Shown: positions 1 through 34,589 of the stretch, piece after piece | Layout: every line of letters begins with the position of its first letter | Numbering within the stretch: position 1 is the stretch's first letter | NCBI GenBank assembly: GCA_905116865.2 | Contig: CAJHNH020008035.1 | Span: 268,501-332,500, forward strand | DNA length: 64,000 nt | Direction of reading: 5' to 3' | DNA from: Candidula unifasciata | Taxonomy: Eukaryota; Mollusca; Gastropoda; Stylommatophora; Geomitridae | The notes under the pieces: generated by a model | The model's database searches: none | The model's input: the letters and a program-made list of their open reading frames with translations, nothing else | Told to the model about the DNA's origin: nothing | Made by a program: the position numbers and the translations under genes

Positions 1-252
1 AAATATTTTGAATAGATTTTTAACTCCTAACTTTGCCCGGGCAGCGACATTAGGCTGCTCTTTTCGGTTTCCAACTGCCAAGGGATTTTTTTTTCCCTGC
101 GCAAAAGTACACACGGGCTCCGATCTTACTACCCAGGGACCAGACGAAATTTCTAGAAGTCCACGTGAAAAAAATCCGAGCCTTCACCGGGGCCTGAACC
201 CGGGACCAGCACTCGAGGCAGACATCATGCCTCGAGACCACGCAGCCCCCAC
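1..252 (-). repeat. SINE family A, near full copy
   Basis: Read on the minus strand it has a tRNA-like head (ggtctcgaggcatgatgtc, then the box-B-like cccgggttcaggcc) and a body with cacgtggacttctag and cagttggaaaccg. The same unit recurs at 9522, 18168, 36815, 44850 and 63535, with head-only copies at 10855 and 32425. Confidence 0.75.
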
Positions 253-744
253 GCCATGTTTCCTCAGTCTTTTTTTATTTCCCATTTCAGTTCCTGTTTG
301 ATGGAATCTCTGTCCACTTCTCACCAAGGATGTACTCAAAATATCACCACCTTCTTTGTCTGAAAACTGTTTATACCAGTACGACACTGTTACTCCGGGT
401 TATAAACACAGCCCTTTCTCACCTTGTGTTGCCAGCGCTAATTTGTTAAATCTTACAACACACAGACTTATGTAACCGCCACTGTTGACACTGTCCTGGA
501 TAATTGTCTACGCGTCTCTGGCATCTACACAGAACCCCGGGACTGCTCGCCGAATCAACTGTTATTAACACTATTATTACAGTATTTTTTAAACACGCCT
601 CACATACGAGATGTTAACTTAATAAATATCCGTTATCCGTTACCAGCCACAGTGCCCGCTTCCCTGGCAGCCGGAGGACAAACATTGATTGCTGCCAGTT
701 TTAACTCATTTTTCACGTATCGTCATTTGAGCTGACTGTAGGTT

Positions 745-1035
745 AGTCTTCTTCTTCGTGTTCACCAGCTGTAAACTCCGGCGGAAAGTTCTGGTTGTTC
801 ATCCACTTTTGGGTTGCAGTCCTGTTCCAGAACTTGAGTGTTGCGTGTGCATCTATTTTACAGATCTGACTCATTTGTATGCAGACTGTTGGTTCCTTGC
901 CTCTCAGGCAGATGCACTTCGACTTCGAAGTAAGCTCCCAATTAGTCGACTCTCACGATATGCAAATGGGTAGGCAGTGAGTCTGTTCTTGTTTTCCATA
1001 TAACAGGGCCCCCTGAACCCACACAGGGAGGGGGG
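745..1035 (+). repeat. short repeat family E
   Basis: It begins cttcttcgtgttcaccagct and ends near gggccccctgaacccacac. It is highly similar to 47615-47905 (+) and to reverse copies at 34070, 36005 and 58030. No tRNA head is recognised. Its 5' side in plus orientation is a (CTT)n, which is the (GAA)n tail of reversed copies. Confidence 0.75.
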
Positions 1036-1107
1036 TGTTAGTAACTCCAAAAGCTTTTTATGGGTTATTTTATATGTATCATTGTTATCTTGTTGATGTT
1101 GTTATCG

Positions 1108-1180
1108 TAGTAGTAGTAGTAGTAGTAGTAGTCGTCGTCGTCGTCGTCGTCGTCGTCTTCTTCTTCTTCTTATCTGCTGC
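1108..1180. repeat. mixed trinucleotide microsatellite
   Basis: Successive (TAG)n, (TCG)n, (TTC)n and (TGC)n blocks, as if one trinucleotide array had mutated in patches. Confidence 0.85.
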
Positions 1181-2155
1181 TGCTGCTATCGCTATTGGAA
1201 AATAGATACCCAATCACTCAGCACCTTGGGACATCTTCACATGTGAACAGTCAGTAGAGATAAGTCCCAATGGCTGCTGTATCCCAGGACTGAAATGATT
1301 GACAGAATAATAAACAGAAGACGCTACATAGATGTAACTTGCACTTCAAGAAGTGACATTTATACAGTTTCAACTGAACATTCATTAATTTTGAATTGAC
1401 ATTTATTCAAAAGTTACGAAATGTAATTACATTTCTGTTCTGCGAATTGGGCACTCATACATTTTTAACTGAAATTAATCAAAAGATACAAAATGTAATT
1501 ACATTTAAATTCTTGCATTTCAAACCAGATTCACACAGATTTTCACAGCCATGAGATTTAAGAGCGGTTTTCAATTTGTGCGCCATCGTAGCTTGAGCGA
1601 GATAACTTGGGACTCATAGGTTCATTGAGTGGACATGAATTTCCTTCGTATTAAAAATATGATACGTGCTCTTTTCGTTAGTTGAGGTTTTCTAATGACT
1701 TTTGGTAAGTCAGTAAACGCCAGTTTTCACGCCATAGGGACATCTGGCATATAGTTCTAGAACTATATTCATACGGACCAGTCAGCATCCATTTAAAACA
1801 TACATCGGCGATCGGGTCTCCCATTAGCATGCCGGTAAACGACTTCGTCGTCGGTCGGGATAGTATTTGGTCTGTCTCCTTTGATCACATCATCACTGCA
1901 GGAGTCTTTTTCAAGGCTCTTGGTGGTGTGCAATGCTAAGCTATTTTAAAAGGTGCACATAACCTAGTCACAACTATAACCTCAAACTCCCCGTTAGTGG
2001 ATGCTGATCTCACCCTTCCCCTTTAAAGAACCGACCTATCTAACCATTATTTTGTGTTGTTTTTGTGTGTTTGGCAGACATTAGAGACGTCAGAAGTGTT
2101 TTGCTTTCCAGAGAAAGATACACATTAGGAACAGACCCACCTACTTAGGAATTTT
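1181..2155. other. non-coding, nothing recognised
   Basis: AT-rich unique-looking sequence. At 1380-1510 a short imperfect repeat (caaaagttacgaaatgtaat) occurs twice. No gene, RNA or transposon signature was found. Confidence 0.5.
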
Positions 2156-2159
2156 CAGG

Positions 2160-2545
2160 TCACTTTGTAACCTGTTTTGAGGTGCCCCAGTATAACTGTG
2201 CCGTGAAAGAAACTCTTTCTCTCGCCAGCTCTTCCGCCTCATGTACTTTCATACTCAAGGAGTCACTTATATCCTGTGCCCATCTTCTTGTCGGTCGGCC
2301 CCTGCCCCTCCTTCATGATACAGTGCCTTTTGCTACTATTTTTTCCAATCCGTTGTGGCGCTTGATGTGACCAAAATATTTCTGCTTCCGAGATAGGATG
2401 CTGTTTATTAGCCAATCTTCCGTGATGTTCAGATCTTTCAAGATGTCAGTATTTCTCCTCTTTTTCGTCCAAGATATTCTGAAAATCTTTCTTTAGCATT
2501 TCAGCTCAAAAGCCCATGTTCTCTTTCCTAAGGACTAGAGACAAG
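2160..2545 (-). mobile_element. LINE 3' relic (RT C-terminal region)
   Basis: The minus-strand translation, with stops, gives ILSRKQKYFGHIKRHNGLEK, then GRGRPTRRWAQDISD. The K-Y-F-G-H-I-K-R-H and R-G-R-P-x-R-R-W motifs mark the extreme C terminus of LINE ORF2 in many invertebrate elements. It is disabled and 5' truncated. Confidence 0.7.
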
Positions 2546-2928
2546 TAAATCACCAATAGCCAACACAGTCTGGGATTGGCTTGTGACGTATTTGAAGAAT
2601 TCAGGCAACTCACTTTTAACTGTTTTAACAGAGCCCCGCTTTGGCTAATTTAAGTAACGACTTCCCATGACAGAACGATGTTTCCCAAACAAAATAGGCT
2701 TAGAACCGTCGGATTGCTTCAGTTACCTGCTAGACTGCGCTTGTGTCAAGTTGCCGACTTCTGTTCAACTCCGTGTTTGGCGTTTATTGATTCCCTATTG
2801 ATCGCCAGGGGTTCATTTGGGTAATATGTTTATTCTGCTCAGACACGGAGACTTGCAAGCCTGCCTGTAGTGCCCTGTGTATCTGGCAGCGTGAGCAGGA
2901 TTTGTTGAAAGGGTGTAAGACTTAGAAT

Positions 2929-2931
<3 letters not shown>

Positions 2932-2992
<61 letters not shown>

Positions 2993-3070
2993 ACGAACGA
3001 ACGAAGAATCACTAATTGTTCTTGGACTTCGAGGAGAGGTAGAGAGGAAGAAAAAAAGGGACGTGGAGGA

Positions 3071-3103
<33 letters not shown>

Positions 3104-3153
3104 ACGAACAAACGAAGGGTCACACGTTGTTCTTGGATTTAGAGGAGAGATAG

Positions 3154-3211
<58 letters not shown>
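2932..3211. repeat. cluster of (AG)n microsatellites
   Basis: Three pure (AG)n tracts (2932-2989, 3071-3104, 3156-3211) are separated by two copies of an acgaacgaa...ttgttcttgga...gaggagag spacer, so the whole AG-plus-spacer unit has been duplicated. Confidence 0.9.
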
Positions 3212-3214
<3 letters not shown>

Positions 3215-3593
3215 TGTTATTAATTAAGGAAAGAGAACCACCATGTGAGGGTTCCATGATGCGATTTAGACAAGAACCCAAGAATACACCTATTACTCTC
3301 TTAACAAGCATGACGTAGAAGGAGAGTATAAGAGAACACCGAGTTGGCCAAGAAATGGAACCGACTTCATTTCCCCTGGAATTTGTAACTCCCATGGTTG
3401 TATCTGATTGTGCAGAGCGGCTGTTCGACTTCGGGGCATTTGCATAGAACATGAACTCCCTAATTTCCTGCAGCTACACGTATGAAATTTTTCGAAACAT
3501 TTGAAATTGCAGAGTCCGAACCGAAACACGCAACCTTTAGAGCACAACAAAATTGTTTGCTATTTTTACAGTGCAAGCTCGCTAAAATATATC

Positions 3594-3780
3594 CACTGCT
3601 GTCTTCGTGCGGTGAGGTTCCAACCCTGTGCTGTCTTGTCCGGTAAGGTTCCGACCCACTGCTGTCTTCGTGCGGTAGGGTTCCAACCCTGTGATGTCTC
3701 TGTCCGGTGAGGTTCCAATCAACTGCTGTCTTCGTGCGGTGAGGTTCCAACCCACTGCTGTCTTTGTGCTGTGAGGTTTT
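3594..3780. repeat. 32-bp minisatellite, about 6 copies
   Basis: The unit is near ccactgctgtcttcgtgcgg followed by tgaggttccaac. Alternate copies share tgtcttcgtgcgg versus tgtc(tc)tgtccgg, so the older register is 64 bp. Confidence 0.85.
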
Positions 3781-4204
3781 CTCAACGTTGTTCTCAAAAA
3801 CCGCATATCACGTCACACAGATTAGTGTGACTGTACGTTCTAAAATAATAACAGAGGGGACTCATTTCACGCCATTGGCAATTGTGATTAGATCCATATT
3901 CTGCAAACCAGAGCTTTTAGAACTGTGTGTTGCGACACCGTCAAGGTGTGGTGGAAAGGTGAGACGACCGACTTCATTGCACCGGGTTTTATCCTATATG
4001 GCTCAGTCTCTCTCCCCCCCCCCCCCCCGTTCCCGCTGGGCTCGATAGTATAGCGTTAAACAATGTATGTCTGTGCCCGTATATCTTCTAATGTGTTAGT
4101 TAAACCATGGCTAGCTTGAATTGGTCATAATTAAACCCCGGTTTGCCAGTAAACTGAGTTACCGTATCGCTAAATTATGTTTTTATGTGCGTATCTGCCA
4201 AAAT

Positions 4205-4470
4205 GGGAGTCGCCGTGGCGGAGCGGAAAGAAGCTCGCCTGGGGATCGGAAGGTTGTGGGTTCGCTTCCTGGCGAAGCCGAACTTTTTAAAATCCAAAAT
4301 AACCTTGGCTCCCAGCTCGATCCAGACTTGGGTTGGGTACCAGGTGTAGTCCCGGGAAGTAAAGGTGGCCGGTGTGATGCTGACCACGTCACCCATCTTG
4401 TGCCGATAGGTCTATAAAATAAAGGTCTAGCCCTATATGCCTAAATGCGTAGAAAAGGGTCATTTACCTA
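4205..4470 (+). repeat. SINE family B
   Basis: The tRNA-like head has box A (gtggcggagcgg) and box B (ggttgtgggttcg), followed by a family body: ccttggctcccag, gtcccgggaagtaaaggtgg, aggtctagccctatatgcc. Other copies: 13366, 22440(-), 23583(-), 23937, 41128(-); partial at 28430, 31525(-) and 36370(-). Confidence 0.8.
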
Positions 4471-4856
4471 CCTTATCTGCCAAAATGCCATTACTGCCTT
4501 ATTTTACCACTTCTGCGATGTGGGCGAGTCGTTGAGTCTGAGCATTTAGGGCCTCATGGCTAGAGCTGCCACCACACCAAAGGTACAGGCCCGGTTAAGA
4601 TTTAATTTTTGCCCTCGACAGATGTATTTCCCAACCTTATCGAGATTCGAACCCGCGTGCCCATCCTGAGGGCCTAGCACGCTACCCGTTTTTCCAGCTG
4701 CACCTTAGAAGTGTGTCACTAGATGAAAAGTTTGAAAAGTTATGCACGAAACAAAATAATATGCGTGACCCCATTTGAGAACAAGGCCAGTGTCATTGTG
4801 ACCGATTTATTGTTTGAAGGCAAAAATCGAGCGCTGAATAGGACAGATATTGGGAA

Positions 4857-5098
4857 AGTGTCGGCTCTGTGGCTAAGTCGATGCGAACGCTTCGTAATGC
4901 CGGGGTGCCGGGTTCGATCCCAGCTGCGGGCCATGCGCCTTGCGTTGGTTTCGACAGTGGTATCAGAGGGCCGACCGTCTAGAGGCAGTGGCAAACTACT
5001 GGACGTAAATTTGCCTAGAGAAACCATACAACAGTCAGGGGCTGCTGATGTTGGTTCTGCAACGTCCTGTAAAGGATACGCAACTAACCTAAATTGGG
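4857..5098 (+). repeat. SINE family C
   Basis: The tRNA-like head is ggctctgtggctaagtcg with box B gccgggttcgatcccag, and the tail is cctgtaaaggatacgcaact. It is nearly identical to 35028-35265; reverse partial copies lie at 22055 and 57632. Confidence 0.82.
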
Positions 5099-5429
5099 AA
5101 AGTTAGATCATAGTGTAACCAGAAAGTACATGCACTGGAAAACACAAGATAGAAGAGACAGAGGGTACTAAAACATACGGAGGAAAATGAGAGATCGAGA
5201 TAAACAATAACACGGAAAGGACTTGTAGCCAGCTGCCTGAAATTGAGAAAAGAGTTTTGACGAGATGTGCTCAAATGGAAACTGTCATTTAAATAATTAC
5301 ATAATATGTAAATTTAAAGTAACAAAATATATACTCTGAGAACTCGATTAACACCATATATCCCAATTATAACCCTGAGGGTTGAACAGAGTAATTTTTT
5401 TTTTTTTCATACTAGTACTACAACAAAGG

Positions 5430-5700
5430 AAAGGGCAAGCGGAATGTTGTGAGGGCCCTTTGGGAGCGAGTGAACAGTGCCGAAGCACAGATAGATCATT
5501 ATGGTTTTAGGAGAATGGCACGGCTAGGAGTTACAAGGGGATCTGTCCGACGCTCGACACTCAGGGGAAAGGAGAGACGGATATACACTCAGATACTGAT
5601 ACCATCGGAATTTTAACTCTTCGCTTGCTACTGTAGATGGGGACGGAACGCTTATGGGGGTGTCCCGAGTGCTGTGATCATCGTCATCAGTTCTCGTTAT
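5430..5700 (+). mobile_element. 3' end of RNase H-bearing LINE (family L1-RNH)
   Basis: It is homologous to 38985-39345(-), whose translation reads GNEHADRLAG, an RNase H C-terminal motif. This copy covers the following region (gccctttgggagcgagtgaa ... ggggtgtcccgagtgctgtg) ending in a CPECC-like coding stretch. Only the 3' end remains. Confidence 0.65.
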
Positions 5701-7740
5701 GCCTAGTGGCACATGAGGCTTCAGAGAGGACTTTCCATGCTTTCCTGTCCTGTGCAATCTTCAGTGCAGTTTTCCATGTCAAAGATACCGCACTCAGGTC
5801 ACTTTCCATCGTTCGTCTCCATGTTGTTTTTGGGCGCCCCTGTTTTCTCTTTCCCTCTGGTGTCCATGTGAGAGCTGTTTTGGCAGGTGAATCAGAAGTC
5901 ATTCTCATAACGTGGCCAAGCCATTTCCATCTTCTCTTGGTAATCATACTGTCTAAAGTTTCTTGGTTTGTGGCTTGAAGTAGTTTAGTGTTTGAGATTG
6001 TATCTGGCCAGAAAATTTTGATAATTCTACGTGGACATGTGTGGTGGAAGGTGGACAGCTTGTGTGCATCTTTTTTGGTCATTCTCCAGCATTCTGCTCC
6101 ATAAAGAAGAACTGGCAAAATGATGCTCTTGTAGATACGGAGTTTCGTTCCTCTGCAGTAATTGTTGGATTTCCAGATTTGCCTCATCCTTCCAAAAGCA
6201 GCTCTAGCTTTGTTCAGACGTGACTGTATGTCTTCCTCTGTCCCTCCCAGTAGGGACACCACACTGCCAAGATATGTGAAATGTTCTACATTTTCAAGTG
6301 ATTGGTTACTTATGGTCACTGTTTGTTGGTTTGAACTGTTTGTCATGATCTTAGTTTTCTTTGTATTTATTCTCAGTCCCACCATTTCTGCTGTGCAGTT
6401 TAGTCTGTTACTTTTCTCTTGTATATGTTCATGTTTATGTGATAGGAGTGCTATATCATCTGCAAAATCAAGGTCCTCAAGCATGGTGAATGGAGTTCAT
6501 CGTAAGCCTCTTAATGTCCTGTCTACTGTGTTCTTTAGTATCCAATCAATCGCAAGGTTGAAGAGGAGAGATGACATAACACATCCCCGTCTTACACCCG
6601 TCTTTACTGGGAAAGATGTATTGTAATTTTTTATACTGCAGGAAAAGTCTTCATAGAAGAGAGCAATTATATTGACTATTTTTTCTGGAATTCCATAATG
6701 TCTCTATGGACGCTGTCAAAAGCTTTCTCAAAGTCCACAAAATTAATATATATACTTCTCTGCCATTCGTTGCATTGTTCTAAAATGTTACGTTTGGCGA
6801 AGATGTGCCCAGTTGTCCCTCTGCCCTTTCTAAATCCTGCTTGTTCCACTCGTAGGCATTTGTCTACTCCTTTTTCAAGCCGCATTATGATGATTTTACA
6901 AAAATATTTTGCTTGGTACTGAGAGTAGAGTAATTCCCCTCCAATTATTGCAGTCTGTTAAGTCTCCTTATTTGGGGATTTTGACTATTGTTCCTTCAGT
7001 CCAGTCATCAGGCAACACTTCTTTTTTCCCAATTATCCTTGAACAATGGTTCTAGAATGCTAGCAGTTGTGTTGGGATCTACTTTGAGAAGTTCTGCTGG
7101 CAGTTCATCTTTGCCTAGTGCTTTGTTGTTCTTTAAAGTGTGGATAGTTTTAAGGATTTCTTGTTTGCTTGGTGGTTCAGTAATAATGTCAATGTCCTGA
7201 GAGGCTGGTTGAATATCTGGGGGATTTTCAGGATCAGGTCTGTTCAAGAGGTTGGAGAAGTGTTTAGTCCACTGTATGTCTTGTTTTTGTTCTGTGGTGA
7301 GCAGTCTGCCTTAGTTATCTCTGATGGGTATGCTGTGATAAGTGTTTCTGTTTCCGCAAATTTGCTGGGTAATTTTGTGTAGGGTTTTCTGCTGTTTCTG
7401 CAAGATTTTCCATAAATCTTCTCTTGTCAGCTCTGGCACTTTTCTTGGTCATTTTGTTTAGTTCGCTATATTCTAACATTAGTTTGTCTTTCTGACGTTC
7501 TGATTTAGTGTGATTTATGAGGCTCTTTATTCTTTTTCGCTTGGCAATATGGTCCATGGTTTGACTACTTATCCATTCTTTGTGGTGTTGTTTCCTGGTT
7601 CCTAATATGTTATTGCTAGTTGATTTGTATGTTTCTTTGATCTGTTTCCATCTGTCTTAAATGCTGATTGTAGTTGGAGTTTCTGGGTCACTTTATAGGG
7701 TTTGAAATCTATTCTTGAGTTCTACTATAAATTTAGTGGC
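5660..7740 (-). mobile_element. degraded RTE-like non-LTR retrotransposon, 5' truncated
   Basis: Reading down from 7740: FIVELKNRF spacer, RT motif region TLKNNKALGKDELPAELLK (7247-7008), QAGFRKGRGTTGHI and FVDFEKAFDSVHR (6885-6676), catalytic FADDIALLSH (6484 region), and C-terminal KWLGHVMRM and KRKQGRPKTTW. Reverse transcriptase copies the element RNA at the nicked target. At least three frameshifts break the frame and no endonuclease domain remains. The clade call is tentative. The L1-RNH fragment at 5430 abuts or overlaps its 3' end. Confidence 0.85.
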
Positions 7741-9500
7741 AATGACAATAACAGCACCATCTTATCCGACATAAATATCGGTAACTTATTTGTCTGACCG
7801 CATTCTAACTTCCAGCCGGTGTTTGTTTAGAAAGCGACATCTTGTTTAAGTATCCGGTTTGTAGTACTAGACCTACATTTTGAGAGACCAGTCTGAACTC
7901 GGTAGGTCACGTGTGTCAACATAACACCGACTGCCTTTACTTCCCATAATATTTTCAGGCTACTCGGATTCCAACTCTCAACTCGGGCAAGATAGATAGA
8001 TGATTGATAAATTTAACTTTTCTTTCGAAGGGTCACAAGTTTGGTCACTTAAGAATACTGAGCTTTCGGAAACCAAATATTGTTAATCAGTAACACATTT
8101 TAGTTCATATAACAATATACATAATATGAATATCAATTGAAAGTACAAAAACACAGGTGGTAAATGAATGCATTCAAATATACATACATACTTGTATAAC
8201 ACGCGCATACATATTTACGCACATACAAACAGTCACACGTTCATACTTACAGCCACATACACTCTCACACCCATGCATACACTCCCACACGTATACTCTA
8301 GCCTGATTTTAATTTAAAATATACTAAGCGTTTTTAAATTCAATCTTGTTAAAACAAAATTGCCAGTAATATGGTCACAAATTGTTGTATCTGGGGCAAA
8401 ATATTTAACGGACCTCTTTCTTATGAAAACCGGACAATAATATCCTAGTTTTGACCGCTTTAGATACCCAATAACTTATTTGTATGCCCAGACTGTAACC
8501 TGATATGACTTTATTTAGCAAACAACAAAGACATGGTTCTCTTGTCCATGTTTACAAGAAATGTCGGGTCTTAATCGGTCATTAATGCAGCGGAATATCC
8601 GGTCTTTGAACTTTTGTCAGCCACCTGTTTTAAGTCGGCCTTGTGATTCTTTTTTGTTTATGCCTTAGATATCATCGCCTTAGATATTAGTAAGTTATAT
8701 TTGTTCCCGCACTTTAACCCCAAACACCCATTTCTCTAGTTGGCAACAACACCACCGACTTTTACCGACATTTCCCAGAGATTTCCGGTCTCAGTTTTTA
8801 AACTTGTCACCGCTTGACTGATTCATTCCGAGAAGTGACGTATCCCTTGAACTGGGTCGGCACGTGTTAAAATTGGTTGTGTTATCTCACAACGTGCTCT
8901 GGTGGCTCGTCTTTGTTTATACCTTAAAGGAAAGAAATGTTGACAAGTGTGCTGGTCACCCGGGAAGTAAAGCAATAGGGGCAAGGAGGGGCGCGGTGGA
9001 TCTGTTGTAGGCATAGCGGCTCATGAACAGACAGACACGAACAGACACATTTATACGCATACTAACATACATAACTACGTACATACAGAAGAAATACATT
9101 CACACATAAGACAAACATATTTACCAACATACATACATAAGATATATACTTTAAAAAAAGCGCATAGTTATCCGACGGCGCGTATTTTTAAGTTTGAAAG
9201 TAAAATATCGTACTCGGGTATGTGCAAAGCAGACTCATATGTTGCTTACTATAAACAGAGGAGGCAATAGATACTAACGGGAAAGGCGTACGCCTGAAAT
9301 TATCGTGACCCAGATGCAAAAGAAAAAAAAAAACGTCTAGCCTTAAATGCATAAAGTCGTGGAAACTGGTCATTGACCTAATTGAAGTTGATAGGTGGAA
9401 CCTTAAGGCATTCTTGTGTTACACAGCACACACTTTCCTGTTAATCTGCTTCCGTTAGTTTTTTTTTTCCAGTATTTATCAACTGACCACCATCTTGGAG
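7741..9500. other. non-coding, degenerate CATA-rich stretches
   Basis: Two (cata/caca)-rich patches lie at about 8165-8310 and 9035-9140. A fragment resembling the 3' part of SINE B (tctagccttaaatgcataaa) is near 9340. At 9410 a unique-looking sequence resumes. No gene was seen. Confidence 0.45.
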
Positions 9501-9521
9501 TAACAGCTGTGGATGTATAAC

Positions 9522-9720
9522 AGTGCATGGTCGTGAGGTTTTGTCACGCCTCGAGTGCTAGAGGTCCCGGGTTCAAGCCCCAGTGAAGGCTGGGATTTTT
9601 TCTGTTCACTTCTAGTAATTTCCCCTTGTCTCTAGGTAGTGAGATCGGATGCCCGATGGATTTTTTGCGCGTGTAAAAAAAAAACCATGACAGTTGTTAA
9701 TCGAAAAGAAAAGCCTAACA
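9522..9720 (+). repeat. SINE family A copy
   Basis: Head tcgtgaggttttgtcacgcc and box B ggtcccgggttcaagccc, followed by tagtgagatcggatgcccg and cgaaaagaaaagcctaacag. Confidence 0.75.
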
Positions 9721-9737
9721 GTGTTATAAAATTCCAA

Positions 9738-9905
9738 ACATTCACAAATATAACATCCCAGACATTCACATTCACAAATATAACATCCAAAACATTCACA
9801 TTCACAAATATAACATCTCATACATTCACATTCACAAAAATGACATCTCAAAAATTCACGTACTTAAATATGAAATACAAAAGATTAACATGCAGAAATA
9901 TTTCA
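9738..9905. repeat. 30-bp minisatellite, about 5 copies
   Basis: The unit is acattcacattcacaaatat followed by aacatcycaa. It decays toward 9900. The ORFs over it are repeat artefacts. Confidence 0.85.
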
Positions 9906-10590
9906 TCTTCCTTACCAACTTTCACAGAGTCCTTTCTATATCTTGCCTATTGAAACCTGTCTGGTATAGCAAGACATTGTCTGAACTTGCTTAACATGAA
10001 CACTCAGTTAACACAAACAAAATGTTGGCCCCTGCAGGGATGTATTATTCATAATATATCCATTAATCCTTGATTAGCAAACATTTTTTAAACACAAACT
10101 CCTTCATTTTTCGTTACCCTGAAATTCATGTTAACAATGTTTTTCTGTAAGCTTTTTTATGTATTGTTTTGCCACTCAAGACATTACTATTTTTGCCATG
10201 GTGTTAAATATATCTGTGGCCCCTCATTTTCTCTTTTTTAATTGCCGTTTCACTTCTGCTATCATCTATTATTACTTGTCCAAGATGAACTGTTTCTATC
10301 CCAACAAACGCACAGTGTGTGTGCCTATCCCTATAATACCCATGTGTATTACCGCAACACAATGTCTTTTTTTTTTCTGTGTTAGGTCTGTGTACGCTAA
10401 AGAAATATGCAGAAATATTTCACTGTTCACCACAGTGTATGTTGTATCTTTGAATGTGACATAGTGGTAAGTTGATGCTGTGGTTATTGTGCCAAATTGA
10501 ATTTCTGCTGTAATATTCTCTTGGACTGCAAATTTTAAAGAAAGTTGTCATCCAGTGCTAATAGAGCAAAAATTATGTCTTTCTAATTTA
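9906..10590 (+). other. AT-rich sequence upstream of first visible ASS exon
   Basis: Probably intron. It ends in ctttctaatttag, the acceptor for the exon at 10592. I searched it for an SGGLDTS-type or EDFEEARK-type coding stretch and found none. Confidence 0.5.
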
Positions 10591-10591
10591 G

Positions 10592-32645
<22,054 letters not shown>

Positions 32646-33939
32646 GATGAACTTTGTTCACAGTACTTCATCAGTAGCTGGGAGAATAAGAAGATCATTA
32701 TTCATAGAACTTCATCATATGCTGAGGAAGTATGAACTTTGTTCGTGGAACTTCAGAACCTGAAGGAGTTGGAACTTTGTTTATGTAACTTCATTAGAAG
32801 CTGAAGGAGTTGGGAAAACTGTGTTAATGGATCTTCATAAAAAATTCTACCTTTTTTTTTTCTTGATGATTGTTTTAGTTAAAAGGATCATCTAAAGCCA
32901 GATCGGTGCAAAATGCCTCAAAATGTCATGCTTTCAAAGCTTTCTATGTTTCAAAGCTTTCTTTGTTGTTAAAATGGTTTAAGGTTTGATATTTCTATGT
33001 GTAGATACTATCTGTTTATGTTTTCAGTTTGGGTTTTGCTTGAAGCAGTGACTGAGAGAATTTAGTTTGTATGAAATTTTCACAGAAATACAATCAGTGA
33101 AACCAGTTTTTCCTTATTTTTATTCTTTTTTTCAACATCAGAGTTTGAAGAAGTATCTGATGTGAGCCTTGGTAAGTGCTGTGTAGATGCTGATATTCAC
33201 GGTCTCAGATATTCCTTCTGTCCATTTCTTGCTTGGTCAACCTCTGGACTGCTTCTGTTGGGTCTAAGTGACAAAGCTTTCTCTGGTAGTTTTCACACAT
33301 TTCTGAATAATTTGAACAAATTTTGTAATTACTTATACTGACAGTTCCAATTCCAATTCCATTTGTCCAATAAAAATTCCAAATTTGATCCTTTTTCAGC
33401 TACACGGAGGCCTGCTATATGAAGGAAGGTTCCTTGGCTGTCTTATTTGGGTCTTATTATTTGTGGTGTGAGGTCACACCTGATATTCCTGTTCCTTGTC
33501 TTCCTAATATACTGATAAAACAGTGGGGTTAAAATAAGTAGAGGTCACAAGACCTAAAGAAATGGTTCCACTTGTCAGGAATTCTGCTTATCTAGATGCC
33601 ACAACAGGTCTAGCTAGCTCAGTTGGTTAAACCAGATTGCGCGGCGACCAGAAAACAGGAAGAAGAGACAGAGGGACAGGAGGAATGAGAGAAAGAGAAC
33701 AGTGAGGATAGAGAGGAAAGGGAAAGGATAAGAAGAGGGTGCTGTTTTTGTTGGTGGTGTTGTTGTTTAAGTTGTAAATTTATGTGTTTGTTCATGTGAA
33801 TGCACTTCATTATTAATGCTGCAGCTTTTAGCTAGCTCTTGTGGTTGTACAATTCTGTTCATCTGTTTTGGTTTGTAACCCATATAAGAAATGTGATGCT
33901 TGATAAAATTACCCCGCAAAGTTTTCGAAAGACAATAAA
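32646..33939 (+). other. ASS 3' untranslated region, two candidate poly(A) signals
   Basis: Downstream of the stop, AATAAA occurs at 33369-33374 and at 33934-33939; either could end the transcript. The first 150 bases contain degenerate repeats of a gaactttgtt...acttcat unit. The second signal lies beyond a SINE-D head fragment at 33608-33660. Confidence 0.55.
33608..33660 (+). repeat. SINE family D head fragment
   Basis: tagctagctcagttggttaa accagattgcgcggcgacc. Box A is recognisable; the rest is lost. Confidence 0.6.
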
Positions 33940-34069
33940 AATTGTTGTGGGCTCAAGATGAGGTTTCTTTGTTTATTTTGCTATTGTGAGCATTAAAAAA
34001 TCCCCTTCCCCACCCCTTTATATGATTGCAGACTGTAGGATTACAATTTTCAGCTTGACAAACTCTTTG

Positions 34070-34335
34070 TGATTGAATATCATTTTCCCCATATATGACT
34101 CACTGCCTTCCCCAAAACAATGTTTAGGAGTTGACTAATTGGGAGCTAAGTCAGAGTGCATCTGCCTGGAAGGCAAAGAACCAACAGTCTGCATACAAAT
34201 AAGTTAGGTCTGTAAAATGGATACGCATGCAACACTCAGGTTCTGGAACAGGACTTGAGTCCAGAAATGGATGAACAACCAAAACTTTCCGCCAAGTTTA
34301 CAGCTGGTGAACATGAAGAAGAAGAGGAATATTAT
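34070..34335 (-). repeat. family E copy
   Basis: Reversed: gcatctgcctggaaggcaaa, cagtctgcatacaaataagt, tttacagctggtgaacatga followed by agaagaag. The GAA tail orientation is clear here. Confidence 0.8.
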
Positions 34336-34483
34336 TTATGTGTACCATTCAATATGTTATATATGTTTTTATATCTCAGGTTTAGTCAAGGAGTCTCACA
34401 AAACCCAGCCAACATATTAGTCTCTTACAAGGATTGTGCATTTAGCCCTTGTGAAAGTAGTATATCCATGAGCTTATTGTTGT

Positions 34484-34558
<75 letters not shown>
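34484..34558. repeat. (CT)n microsatellite
   Basis: Pure CT for about 75 bp. Confidence 0.97.
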
Positions 34559-34560
<2 letters not shown>

Positions 34561-34589
34561 ATTCTGGGACTCTGTCTCAAGGATGAGAA

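Noticed and set aside
4857..4930. tRNA gene (box A and box B present)
   Set aside because: The same head is repeated with a conserved 240-bp body, so it is a SINE; the cloverleaf is incomplete. The same applies to 4205, 23937, 28250, 48737, 53548 and 43610.
9612..9953. Cys/Glu-rich minus ORF resembling a Cys-rich peptide
   Set aside because: Produced by the 30-bp minisatellite and a SINE; spacing simply follows the repeat period.
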